Shown piece after piece: positions 1-11,918 of a DNA stretch of 64,000 nucleotides. The DNA is from Nageia nagi. Lineage: Eukaryota; Pinophyta. The notes beneath the pieces are model-generated. The model ran no database searches and was not told the DNA's origin. It worked only from the letters and a program-made list of their open reading frames with translations. Within the stretch, counting starts at the first letter, position 1. The number at the start of each line of letters is the position of its first letter. The stretch lies in NCBI GenBank assembly GCA_050084985.1, contig JBITNC010000001.1, positions 115,010,001-115,074,000 on the forward strand, in the 5' to 3' direction. The translations under genes and the position numbers were made by a program.

Positions 1-2581
1 AGCAAAGGTTTCTTCATTATCAACTCCATATTTTTAAGCAAAAATTTTGGCCACCAACCTTGCCTTGTATTTTTTGATCTCACCTTCTGAGTTGAACTTA
101 ACTTTGTAAACCCATTTATTTTCAATCACATTCCTTGTTGTTGGATATGGAACCCAATACCAAGTTCCATTTTTTATAAGTGCTTCGTATTCTGCCTTCA
201 TAACATCCATCCAACAAGAATGTTTAGAAGCCTCCTTAAAGTTGGAAGGTTCATTATGACTTTCAACATTGGAAATAAGAGACTTATGTGAATTCATACT
301 TCTAGTTGTTCTTTGAGTTAGAGAATTTTGCTCTTTTGATGACTTATTTTACTTATGATCGAACCACATAGGCAATTATAAAGGGTCTTCAAGGACTTTA
401 CTTGAAGAATAATCACCTAGATCTTCATTAAACTTCATATCCCTTAAAATAAACACTGCTTTTGCTAAATGCTTTTGCTAAAGGGAAGTAAAGTCTATAC
501 CCTCTATGCTGAATATCATATCCCACAAATATGCATTTTTCAGATTTAGCATCTAACTTCTTCCTCTTTTCTGAAACTATGAAGGAAAAGGCTTCACAAC
601 TAAAAATCCTTAGGTGAGAGATGTTGGGTTTCTTACATGTCCATACCTCATAAGGATTTTTTCCTTCAACTAATTTTGTGGGACATCTATTCAAGGTGTA
701 GATATCTATGCTCACTACTTCATCGTAAAGAAACTTAAGAAAATTCCCCAACATGCATCTAGCCATATCCATTATGTACTTATTCTTTCTTTATGCAACT
801 CCATTTTATTTTGGGGTATAAGGTATGGTAAATTGTCTTTTGATTCCATGCCTTGCATAAAATTCATTGAACTCATTGCTAATGTACTTACCCCCATTAT
901 ATGATCTTAGCATCTTGATTCTTAGGTTAATTTGATTTTCAATAAAGGCCTTGAACTCTTTGAACATATCAAAGTTTTAATCTTTATACTCAAGTAGATA
1001 ACTAAAGGTCACCGTACTTAAGTCATATATAAAGATGAGGACATAGGAAGCTCCTCCAAGAGACTTAACTTGAAATGGATCCATAAAATTTGAATGGATT
1101 ATTTGGAGAAGTTGAGTAGCCCTCGTTGCCTTATCCTTCTTAAAATTTTATCTTTTCATCTTCCCTAATATGTAACTCTCATAAAGGCAAATGGTGGGTG
1201 AGATTGAAGGCAATCCTTGCACAAGATTTTAAATTTTAATAATTTGAATACTTTTGTGGTTGATATGGCCTAACATTTAATGCCAAATATTTCCCTTAGA
1301 GAAAACATATATAGCTAGGCACATTTTTGTAGGCTCTTCATCAACTATGTAGAGATTATTTTTGAGAGAACCTTTTACCAAAGTGGCCAAACCCTTATTT
1401 ATACTCCAAGAGTTAAAGGTAAACTCAAAGGCATATCTTTTTCTTGCCACTTGAATGATTAAAAGTAGATTCATTCTTAATTTAGGTACATAAAGCACAT
1501 TCTCAATCATTTTACCATGTATCAAAGTGCTCCCAATTCCATGCACTTTAAGCATAGAGTTATCACCAATCACAACCCCATAATTTTTATGTTTGTGAAA
1601 ATTTTAAAACTTATCTGTTTTAAAACACATATGGTTAGTGCATCCATAATCTACTATCCAATCATTTGAAGAAGAGTTAGACATGGAATTAAGAACATAA
1701 ACATAAGCACTTTTATTATTTCTCTTTCCTTTGTTTGATTTCACTTTCATTTTTCCCTTTTCCTCTTTCTTATTCTTGAAGCAATGAAACTCTTTGTGGT
1801 CATAAATACCACAAAAGTTACAATTTTCATCAAACTTTTCCTTGTCATTGTTTGATTTTCCATTGCCCTCATGATGTTTGTTGCCACCTTTCCTACCATT
1901 ATTATGAGCATGAGAATACCTCTTATGATTCTTCTTCTTTAAGTGAGGCTTAGTTTCTCCTAAATAAATGTTGTTATACTTTGGAGTGGATCCCAATGCT
2001 TTCTTATTGATGATCTCTTCATGATTTAAGAGGATCCTAGAGAGATTCTTCAAAGATACAGGTTCCTCTTCATCATCAAGCCTAGTCTCAATAATAGTCA
2101 CAAAGTGACTAAATTTATATGAAAGGATTTGAAGGATGATGAATACCATAAATTTGTCATTGATCCAATTATAATCATAACCCAAAAGTTGGGTCCTAAG
2201 ATCAATGATATTGGTCAAGAATATTACAAAAATCTCATCCTTCACTTGATGAGTCTTCAAAAGTTGTTGGAGAATGGTGAACCTTATTTAAAACTTTGAC
2301 CCAAGATATATTTGGTTGATTCGATTTCAAGCTTCTTTTGCAGTAGTTGCATTCAAGATCATAAGCAAGACCTCATTAGAAACAACACTAAAAATCATCA
2401 AGGTAGCCAACTCATTCTAGTAGTTGTATATCTCTAGGGCTCTTGCTTCCATTGGAGCTACTTGATCTTCACTAACAATTTTCCAAAGCTTGCAATCTTG
2501 AAGCTCTGCCTTGATCCTAAGTTTCTATATTCCATAATTGGAACCATCGAGGATGTACTTTGGTACAAAAGATTCACCCAT
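1..2581 (-). pseudogene. Copia element F gag-pol, truncated by window edge
   Basis: Decayed Ty1/copia polyprotein read right to left. Gag starts at an ATG at 2579-2581 (MGESFVPKYILDGSNYG). A CCHC zinc knuckle (CNFCGIYDHKEFHC) is at 1781-1822. The protease region near 1610-1670 reads DWIVDYGCTNH, so the catalytic D-S-G has become D-Y-G. The rest of the protease and the GAG-pre-integrase region occupy about 1190-1573. Integrase spans about 430-1190 (TPK*NGVA*RKN, then RCMLGNF and KCIFVGYD). The start of reverse transcriptase is at 34-297 (NKWVYKVKFNSEGEIKKYKARLVAK). Frameshifts and stops occur between blocks, and the catalytic Glu codon of integrase is a stop. The remainder of RT, RNase H and the 3' LTR lie beyond position 1. 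It is close in sequence to elements A, C, D and E. No intact product is expected. Confidence 0.9.
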
Positions 2582-2585
2582 TTTA

Positions 2586-2673
2586 TACACAAGAAGATTA
2601 ATTTATATTAAGAAAGCATTACACTTTTTCAAAAAATACACAAGAAGATCAATTTAGATTAAGAAAGCATTAC
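2586..2673. repeat. Tandem duplication, 51-bp period
   Basis: Two copies of a roughly 37-bp unit beginning TACACAAGAAGAT start at 2586 and 2637 and differ at only a few positions. They lie just upstream of F gag in minus sense. Confidence 0.75.
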
Positions 2674-3790
2674 AAAATTGCAAGTTGCTCAATCACTAGA
2701 TCAAGATATTAAGGAAGCATCACAAAAGCATCAATATTGTACTTTAAAAAAAGCATATTTGTAACAAAAAATTGAAAGTTGACCAAGTTGTTAACCAAAC
2801 CAAGTAACTAATCAAATTGCTCAATCAACATTGTAGTATTATCCAAAGTAATCATATATGTAAATTAAACTAATTTGTATTTAAAGTTAACCAACATGTT
2901 TATCATTGTTGCAACTATATGAAACTTGTATAAATTTGTGCAATTACTTTTAATAGCATAACAATTTGTAGTTTGAGCTAGTAGTTTGTAGGTTAGTAAC
3001 TTTGGACATTACTAACTTTATAGGTTCATTGTGTTAGTAGCTTGTAAGTGCACTTATTATAAAAAATAAATGTTGTAGGTTAGAATATCTAATTTATGAT
3101 TGTTGGTTAATGCACTTTACCTTAAGCTTGAGCGTATGTCCATTGTAAAGAGCGACTAAAAAAGAAATAACCACACAAAAAAAGGTTAGTAGTTTCCTTG
3201 GTTAGTGATTAGTTTACATGGAAATGCTTCTACAAGCCTGCTCAACATGCTTTAACACAAGAGTTTGAACTTCTCAAGAACTAACAAACACAAAATATCT
3301 TAAGAAAAATACAACTTTAAAGGATGAGCCATCTCTATGGCCATCAACTCATTACTTTGAGTTGTGTGATGATTTTCAAGAAGTCTCATAGTATTGTTTA
3401 TTTGCTCTACAATTATTGACCATTTCTTTGACTTGACTTATTCTTCTCTCTTCTTTGCTTTCTTCTAAAGTCGATCCTTCCTTTTCTTGACCACCTTCAT
3501 TCTTGCATTATAAAGCCTTATTTTCCTATGCTTAGAAGATATTGTAAGGTGATCCTATTTGTAATTATAAAAACAAGGTTAGAACAACTTTCTTAAAAAA
3601 AAAATTAATACCTCACTTAAGGTAAAATTCCCCCTTAACTTTTTGAGAAAGAAAAGAATACTAACCTTGCTTAAATTCCCCTTTCAAAGAAAAATACTCC
3701 TTAGAAAAAATTCACCCCTTTCAAAAATTTAACTCCCCTCATTTTTTTAAAAGATAACAAGGAATCACTCCCATTTTTAAAAAAAAGAAT

Positions 3791-3834
3791 AACTCCCATA
3801 ACAAAAATAATTAACTCCCATAACAAAAATAATT
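3791..3834. repeat. Perfect 22-bp tandem duplication
   Basis: Two identical adjacent 22-bp units beginning AACTCCCATAAC, at 3791-3812 and 3813-3834. They sit in a wider 3590-3990 tract of alternating A-runs and CTCCCC motifs. Confidence 0.85.
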
Positions 3835-5233
3835 AAACTCCCCTTAAAAAATGAAGTAAATTCCCCTTATTTTTTAAAAAAATTTACTTAAATGTCTTCT
3901 TTAGAATTCTCCCTAAAAATGAATTAAACCCTTAAAAAAAAACTCCTAATTATTTTATTAAGTTCTCTAAAAAGGAGGTCCCCACATTTTGAAATAATTT
4001 TCCACTTTCTAAAATCATATAATAAATGAACACCAAATTATCCAAAATATATTCACAAGTCTAGGTAGTAAGTACATTTAAAAAAATTTCTTATTTGAAG
4101 GAGTAATACAAAGTCCCATCAACTCCTTCATTAACTTATGAGTCACTCCTTCATTTATTTCACTGATCATATTGAATTTAAAAAATTGCAGGTTTCATCA
4201 AAATAAAAACCAAACATAATGAATGCTCCTTGCACAAAAAAATAGAGTGCCAAATAAAATAAAAATTCATAATTATACATTAGTATTTTGAAATTGTAAA
4301 AAAAATATAAATGGGGGTATAAAACTTATGTTTACAAACTAGGCAACATCGAGGCAAAAGTCCACAGAGATGTGAGCATACAGGTTGAGAGCAGGAGGGA
4401 AGCACTGCATATGGGAGAATTAGTGGAAGTGAGGATGGGATATGGTGGCAAGTTTGGATTTGTTTGAGGAGAAAAGGAGATTTAAGTCTATGTGGGTGGG
4501 GATGAACTAGTGCAATAGGGAATGAGGAAGAGTTTGAGTGGAGGTGGCCAGTGGAGGTGCCATTGGGAGGGGAGGCAATTGTGTCGAAGCTAATGGATGA
4601 AAGTTTGGGGGTGTGATGGATGTAGCAAGGGTAGAGGTGGGGTGTGTTGGTGGGAGAAACTGCATGGATGGCTGGGAGAGTGGATGGCAGGGTTGGTGGG
4701 GATATATAATGTGCAACATTATTTGTTTTTTATTTCTTAATGTGGAGATAGGAGAGTGAAGGGGGGGCATGCGTAGCACCTCACCGATAGGGTGATAGAA
4801 GGTGGAGCATAGTTGTGTTAGGGTGGGTGGAGATAACATGGGAGATTCATGCATTATGGAGTTAGGTTGTTAGTCTGTTGATTGTGGTGGAGGAGTGCAA
4901 TCTACTCTTTACATACCATAGACAGTCAATGGTTAGTGGTGATCAACAAGGAAGGGTGATTGGGGCCACCATAGCCATAACATTTAATGCAAAAGCTAGT
5001 GGTGGCCATTAGGGGCAGAGTGGCTAGGCTTCTAGGTCACTCATAAACATTACATAATTAAATGAAAAAAAATATTTTCAACTACTCTTTGATAGATATT
5101 CACATCATATTCTATTTAAAATATGGGTGGGTGTAAGAAGTTAGAGTCCTACTTTAGAGGAACTAAGTGGGATTTAGTTTTTTGTAATGCGGTCCTGGGA
5201 TCTTAGGTATAGGCCCAAGATCTCATAGGTCAA

Positions 5234-5252
5234 GATCCCAATACTTGGGATC
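5234..5252. repeat. Perfect 8-bp inverted repeat, 3-nt loop
   Basis: GATCCCAA and TTGGGATC flank TAC. Related GATC/CTTAGG words occur at 5195-5260. It could form a small hairpin; no gene context gives it a role. Confidence 0.6.
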
Positions 5253-5608
5253 CTAAGGTTAGCATTTTAACCATCATGACTTCCTCCCTAGCAATTTCAA
5301 TACTATTCTCATATTTTTCCTCTAAAACTATAGAGACTTCCATAGTTCAAATCCATAATCCTAGTCCTTGAGGTCTTCATTTGCACTCCAGTTTGCCCCC
5401 ATTATGATCGCCATCATTCCCTCTTAAAGGTATGCCTTGTAATCTCTCATCTGATCTTATTTTGGGTAAAAAATAGTTTTATATGGTTTAGTTTTATATG
5501 GGTATTCTAGTTGCATGCAATCATGCTAGTCTAGTGGATGAGGCTTGTAAATACTTTAATTTAGCATGAGTGAAACTTATTGCATTATTTATGAGATTAC
5601 ATGAAGTC

Positions 5609-5625
5609 TATATATATATATATAT
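5609..5625. repeat. (TA)n microsatellite
   Basis: Uninterrupted TA dinucleotide tract of about 17 bp. Confidence 0.9.
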
Positions 5626-5724
5626 TCCCATCATAGACAAAGCAAATTTGTAACTTGAATGTTCTTACATTTGATATATTATAAGCTAGAATCATAAGCT
5701 TACAATTTAGTAATCAACTTTTGT

Positions 5725-6690
5725 TGCCAATCATTGAGTTCCTACTAACAAAAGAAAATTCCTAAAGCTTTTATGATCCATGTATACCACAAATTGATCA
5801 AACACTAAGTATTTCTTAAATTTAGCTGAGGCATGTATAGTTTCCAACATTTCCTTATCATAGATATAAAAACAACACCCTAATTCTATCAAATTCATAC
5901 TTTTAAATGATAGAGGATACTTTCTTAACATAATGACTACCCCAATACTTTCTTGAAAAAACCATCACACTCGACCACATAAAAATGATTATGCAAAATT
6001 AAGCACAAGAATAATATATATATCAAGTGTACATTATTGTTTTTAAATGATCAATTATCTCTTGAGTTATAGTAGTCCATTGGATGGTATCCTTCATGGC
6101 CAATTCAATTAAAAAGGTATTACAAGTTCCCAGAATCCTCTAATAAATCCTCTTTATTAGTTATAAAATGTTAAGATTATATATAACTATCTAAGTACTT
6201 TTGGAATAGGCCATTACTAGATTACTTATATCTTAGTTTGATCTTTTACATGTAAAATTCATATTTTCTCTTCTTTGTAAAGAATGTTTATTGCACCAAA
6301 TGGATTAGAAATATCCTAAAATATCATTAAAAATCTTTGTTGATCATTGATTTAAAGGTGATTGAAATTTCAATGAGCCCAATAGACATCAAGAAAATTT
6401 CAAAAAACCCTAAATGTAATCAAAATATTACTTTGTTTGTATCTTTCTATTTGGCTTTTGATGTTATCTACACTAATACTTAATCTTTATCAATTAATTT
6501 GTCTCATGCAATTCATCAATCAACTTATCAATTCAATGTATAATGTATTATTTATTGATGATTACTTATTGAAAGCTTTATAGTAAATACACATCTATAT
6601 GGTTCTATCATTTTTCCTTACCAAGAATATTAATGAGGTAAAAGAACCGTTATAGGTCATATATATCCTAATATTAATAACTTTTGTATG
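5725..6690 (-). pseudogene. Ty3/gypsy reverse transcriptase-RNase H remnant
   Basis: Minus-strand translation across several frames gives, in the correct order, fragments of a Ty3/gypsy pol. Near 6610-6690 is FLVRKNDRTI*MCIYYKAFNK, matching the RT block normally reading D-x-S-W-R-M-C-V-D-Y-R-A-L-N-K. At about 6350-6420 is FGLIEISITFKSMINKDF, the F-G-L-x-N-A-P-x-T-F block. At 6060-6130 is IELAMKDTIQWTTITQE. At 5731-5930 is YPLSFKSM...YDKEMLETIHA...YLVFDQFVVYMDHKSFRNFL, the RNase H start. Many frameshifts and stops separate the pieces, and the Y-x-D-D block is not readable. I saw no LTRs. It is an old relic unrelated to the Copia copies in this window. Confidence 0.8.
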
Positions 6691-8829
6691 GTTCGTTCAA
6701 TTTCATTCCTTAAAACATGAATATTTATATGAGGATTCACTATTACTAACCTTGTACCTTACTCTAATTTAAATTTATGATGAAAACCTCTATCTGCTAG
6801 AAGTCTTAAAGCCACATGTTTTCAACATGAATCATGTTATACATGCATTGTTTACCTTATTTGTTTGATGTAAGGCTCTTCATCCTTTTTTACAAAATGC
6901 TTCTTAAACTTCTTGAACATTTGTATATAGGATCTTGAAGAATATTCTTCTTCATAATTTAGGAGTTGTTCATAATAATTTCTATATGTGCTTATTAAAC
7001 TTCTTGAAGAATATTTTTAAGCTTAAGACCTCACTAAATAACTCCATAGTAATGATAAATTTTAGTCCTTATTATTTCATCTTTCAAACCTACCATAATT
7101 GGATAAGAGTGGTAATGAACTTAAAACATGTACTAGTGGAAATTTTTTCAAAAAATACAATCTTGTTCAAGCCTCTTTATTTACCTCCAAAATCTTTAGG
7201 TCAACCTTACCATTGCTAAATAGATAATAAATTTAAAAATATAAACTTTAATAATGGTAATGATCCCTTAGAAACTTCTCCTTGATCCTATTTTAGTATG
7301 TGGCATGTTTGGATAGTTTATTTTTTAGCTTGCTTATATAAATGTATGGGATAAGATGCATTATTAGTTAGAATCCACTTGTAACACACATTTGTTGCGA
7401 TCTTAGAAGCAACCTTAAGATATACCACTACTAGATTGGCAACCTTAAGATCTTACCTCCTTAAGAAAGGTATCATAGAATGGTATGTATCTTAAGAGGG
7501 TAAGAACTAGAAGCAACCTTAAGATACCTCCTTAATATTTATTTAACCTAAAGGTCATTATATTCTGAACCATGAAATTTAAAGGTCTTGTTATTAAAAG
7601 ATTTAGAACAATGAACATTGCAGTATTGGGTAATCTCATATTGTAATCCTATTCCAATCCCTAATCATTATGAATCTCATACACATAGGTTGTAAACTTC
7701 ATGATATACTATGAGGTTTGTGTGCTTATTTATGGATGGGGAATGTGTGTGCTTAATCAAATCATGAACATAGTAGGATCTTGAGGGAATGCAAGGTATG
7801 TAGGTAAACGTAGTTCATTATGTGGGGCTATGGGGTATATGTGTGCTTAACCAAATCATGTGATCCTATATTATTGCCTTTATTTCCCTAATACTGTAAT
7901 AGGTTATGCTACATCCCTTCACTATTTATTATTATAATGAGCTCTTGAGGAACTTATAACACCAAATTTGAAGGTGTTGGAGTCATAAGTTCCAATATTT
8001 GTCATCAAATTCTATTACTTGATTTTCTTCCTAATAATAATGTTAAATAGTTCAATATTATCTAAATATCCTAAATGAATCTTTTTTCCATTAGGTAAAC
8101 TCTAAATTATACTGGATGTAACTTATCTCTAAACCCTCCTTTGCTTCTAAATGACTATATTCATAAAATCATCTTTAATGAGGAACTTTCTAAAGCCTTC
8201 ATCCCATGTAATTTTGGTTGTTATAGATAAACTCATGCACTTATAAAACCTTCCCATTATGTTACTTTAGCATAGAGCTTAAAATTTATGAACCCTAATC
8301 TAGTGTACTAAACCTTGTAATATTGAACTCATTAAAGGTCCTTTGGTCCTCTCCCTTGGTAATGAATACATTATATTGTATATTTAAGTATTACCTTCAT
8401 AAATTTGCACATCTGAAAGTACTCTTTGATGGGTAGATACATGTACCCTCTTCCCAAGCTCCCTTAATGGCACATATTGAAAGAGTTTTTAAAGAAAACC
8501 CTTAAATTGTTAATGCTAAACAAAACATGCTAGGTTTTCTTGAAGAATTCTTTTTTAAAGTTTCCTCTAACCTTGGACTTAGCTTAAATATATAGGTTTC
8601 CTTAATCCTATTTGTACCCATTGCCACCATTTGAAGATTATAAATTCAATGTTATTATTGAATCATAGAATGCATTATGTTCTCTATTATTTATATTAAC
8701 CTTTAAGTTTGATATATTGAACTTGAGTTGTATATCAAGTTAGGACTTATATAGATCTCTTTAAATTTAATGTAGTTATATTTTATTCTTCTAATTATTA
8801 ATTTATGTAGGTGACCTTATATATAGTCC
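6691..8829. other. AT-rich stretch without recognisable gene
   Basis: No coding similarity recognised on either strand. Contains short dispersed direct repeats: GCAACCTTAAGAT at 7409, 7439 and 7513, and a GTGTGCTTAAxCAAATCATG word near 7747 and 7841. Short open frames here, such as 6935-7219, look like chance. Confidence 0.5.
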
Positions 8830-10530
8830 ATGGATCCATCACAAAATAGTCCACTTCTTGCCCATGAGCCTCAAGAACCCCCATTACCTGATGATGCTCA
8901 CTTGTGAACAACTATAATTGAGAATATCACCTCTATTCAAGGTAGGATTCATCATATACTATAGCATAGAGAATTTTCCCCTCACATTACATAGTTTGTA
9001 ACTTTAATGAAAACTATAGTTGATACCATTACATCCATAGATCAGACCATAGCTGATTTCCAATCACATAGAGAAGAGAGGAGGATGTTTTACAGTGATG
9101 GCCTATCCCAAAGACATATTGATGAGACTTATATTTTAGGAATCCTAGAACTAAAGAACCATTGGAACCCACCTAAAAGAGAATTTCTATTTTTTGGTGT
9201 AGGCATGAGGAGATCACTGCACATTTTTGGAACCGATGGTGGATGGTGTTTGATCATCCACGACATAGTGGTGGTAGTGATGTACCCTTTTATTTCATCA
9301 AGTTTTTATGGGTGGAGTTTGTTATTGGTAAAAACCCAATTATTTGGATATTTGTGAGTTTCATGGTGTTGGTATGGGTAGTTCACAACAATGGTTGGGG
9401 GCATGACTTGATCCTAGAAGACTTGCTCATGCTATACCTCTTGTTAGTCCTTTTAGAGTGATTGTACTTGCACATGTACATCATGTAGCTATATTTTCAA
9501 CCCTTGGATCATTGAGTTAGCTTACGAGGAACCTCACTGAACAAGCTACCAATTTGCCAACTGAATTCATTGAGGTTAGAGGTGATGGCTCAAGACCTAG
9601 TGGAGTTGGAGGGCCTAGTAGCTTGCCTAGAATATTTGCACTCCATAGATGTAGTTCTTGCCATGCGATATGTCATGCATAATCCACACCATTGAATTAG
9701 GAGGATTTATGCATATTTTATTTGGTGATATTGAGCATGAGGCATATAGGCATGGATCTACATCTTTGGGTGATCGAGGTGACCAACATATTGATTCCTT
9801 TGGAAGACATATACCAGAGACAACTTTCTACCCATCCATGGTATGTATATTATAATATTTAAACAAGTTTGCATGTATACATATTTAATAATATCATAAA
9901 ATTTTGATAAAATTATAAAATTTTAATAAAATTTGAATTAACTTATATATATGTGCTTACAGGTTGATCGTGACACTTTTATGGTTCAGGATATTTTTGT
10001 TGATATTGCTTTTACTAGAGAGGAACATGGCTCACATGTGTAGTCTATAGTTTTTGATCCTTCAACATCTCAACATCCATTCATGATAATTTATAATGTA
10101 TTTTTGTGATTAAGTTTTTGTTATCTAGACATGGTTATAAATTCAAGTAAAGATTTAGTTTAACCTTTTTACTTGTTTCTTTTGATCTCTTGTAGAGCTT
10201 GGTTGACACCATTTTTTCTCATGAGGTGCATGACTCATTAGAGAAGCCTACAATGATTATGGGTACTTTAATTTCTCATGAGGTCATGTACAACTCATCA
10301 GGGTGGCCTACAGTGGTTGACCCTTCAATATTTGAGCATGATACCATTGTAATTTATAATGCATTTTAAAACATGTAGTGTCTAGTACATACATTTCATA
10401 TGATTTAATTTATAATGTATGATTAAGTTGAACTAACTCTAAGTTTAATTATTTTGTACAATGTGAGATAGTTCCTCATGATACATCACGTGGAATGAAG
10501 AGGAGTCTAGATTATGACCCTTCACCTACT
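8830..10530 (+). pseudogene. Unidentified gene remnant with exon-like blocks
   Basis: I do not recognise the product. From an ATG at 8830 one frame runs to about 9357 with only a few stops. It begins MDPSQNSPLLAHEPQEPP and continues with helical text near 9000-9090 (VDTITSIDQTIADFQSHREE). Composition is less AT-rich than the flanks, as expected for former coding DNA. A GT donor-like site follows CCATCCATG near 9840 and a TTACAG acceptor-like site lies near 9961. The next block reads VDRDTFMVQDIFVDIAFTREE. A second acceptor-like TTGTAG precedes 10197. Two later blocks end alike (DPSTSQHPFMIIYN near 10060 and DPSIFEHDTIVIYN near 10325), suggesting an internal duplication. It could be a decayed host gene or an uncatalogued transposon gene. 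Confidence 0.35.
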
Positions 10531-11111
10531 CAAGGCTAGTTTGATAGATAGATAGATATCTAGGTGGATGGATTTATAGATGTTGTTTTTTGTTTTTTGA
10601 GTACATTAAGACTAGAGTTCATGGACTATATATATATTCTTATTATTTTGATGTACTTTAGTACATGTTATGTACATGCCTAGTTTCTAGATTAGAACTA
10701 ATATACATGTATGATTTATGTTTTGATCTACATTGATGGATGTTGATGGATTGATATATGTACATGCATTTATATACCCTGATATATTATGTTGATGGAT
10801 TGATGCATGCCTAGTGAATTAGCTCATAGATGTTTAATAATTTATGGATGAGATTCAAATTTATGTTTTTATTTATATTTATCCATAATTAAAGGTAGAT
10901 CTAGGTAATGTACATGCGAACATATACTTTGAATTTAAGACCATTAAGAAGTCTCCATAAGATAACTTAAAGAACAATCAAATCTTAATATAATCACCCT
11001 TACTAGATCATTTATTTAAAGTGTACTTTTAGAAGAAATCATTAAGAATTCAAACAATGATAACCTTAAATCTAGTCAAAAATTAAATAAAAGATCTAAT
11101 TCATGAATGTA
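10531..11111. other. Intergenic stretch left of the retrotransposon nest
   Basis: No gene recognised. Contains a short GATA microsatellite at 10543-10557 and repeated GTTGATGGATTGAT words at about 10740-10805. It ends at the left TSD of element E. Confidence 0.5.
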
Positions 11112-11116
11112 ATTCT

Positions 11117-11317
11117 TGATGAAGTAGGAGAATTGTAAGAGAGTTGTCTTTGTGAATGAAGTAAGATCTAGTTAGTGGATGTACTCTTAGTTGGAGGAAC
11201 CACTTTACATCTTGAGTTATTTTGTGAGATTGTTTATGCTTGAGTTTTGTTGTTAGTGTGAGCTTCTATGTGATCTTGGTAGTTTAGGATTGTATTAGTT
11301 ATAGTTCAATCCCTTCA
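11117..11317 (+). repeat. Truncated 5' LTR of element E
   Basis: 200 bp at 11118-11317 align without gaps to the last 200 bp of the 3' LTR (51131-51330), with about 9 differences by hand count. The first roughly 297 bp of the LTR, including the promoter region, are absent, yet the remnant begins TG directly after a TSD copy. It ends CCCTTCA before the primer-binding site. Confidence 0.9.
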
Positions 11318-11319
11318 TT

Positions 11320-11331
11320 TGGTATCAAAGA
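11320..11331 (+). promoter_or_regulatory. Degenerate tRNA-iMet primer-binding site (E)
   Basis: TGGTATCAAAGA, two nucleotides after the LTR end. It matches the usual TGGTATCAGAGC except at two positions (10 of 12). Confidence 0.75.
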
Positions 11332-11918
11332 CCCTCGAAGGATCCTCTTCACATCCTTGGTATGGAAACTCATCTTCTACTTGAAGTTCTTCATTCTTCA
11401 TCCTACACTTCACTATGAGGTAAAAGAGCTTCAAAGGTATAACCTCCTTCTTTTCTCTATTTTGGATTTTGTGTTATGTAGTCCTTTTCTTATGGCAAAA
11501 TTTGCTTAAAGTAGTGATATATGGTGATGCAATTTTTTTTGCTTATATTAACATTTCTTATTGTTAGTTGCAATTAAAAAAAAATTGCTTATTATATTGC
11601 TATAATTTTGCATATCTTTAATTTAGAGATTTTATTTTGTATATTAAAATATTTAAGTCAAAATGTATACTACATTTTTCCTTCAAAATTATATGCAAAT
11701 ATTATACATTAAATTTGTTAAAATACCAAACTGCAATTTTTTATTTCTACAAAAATTGCATTACAATTTTTTTTCTTATATAATTACAAAAGCTTACTAT
11801 TTTACAAATAAAATATAGGGTTTAACATTTGATGGAAAATGGTAAAAATAATATAATTATATTATTGTTTTCTAAGCTATACATTTTTTTTAAATACTTG
11901 AGGCATACAACATAAAGA
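11332..11918 (+). other. Shortened leader of element E
   Basis: A/T-rich noncoding leader of only about 0.6 kb, against 3.2-3.5 kb in A and C. The conserved distal leader block and the first part of gag are missing, consistent with one internal deletion ending near 11918. Confidence 0.7.

Larger units (their letters stand above)
2582..5140 (-). other. Probable long 5' leader of Copia F
   Basis: Noncoding DNA immediately upstream of F gag in minus-strand sense. It resembles the leaders of A and C in style: A/T-rich with short tandem repeats, purine-run segments at 3590-3990, and a stretch rich in C and T on the minus strand at about 4330-4900, as also found in the A and C leaders. I could not find a 5' LTR or a tRNA-Met primer-binding site further right, so F has probably lost its 5' end. 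A proline-rich open frame at 4507-4854 looks like a composition effect, not a gene. Confidence 0.45.

Noticed and set aside
4507-4854. Proline-rich open frame of 115 codons on the minus strand
   Set aside because: It lies in a CT-rich segment of a probable retrotransposon leader; residues follow base composition and no domain is visible.
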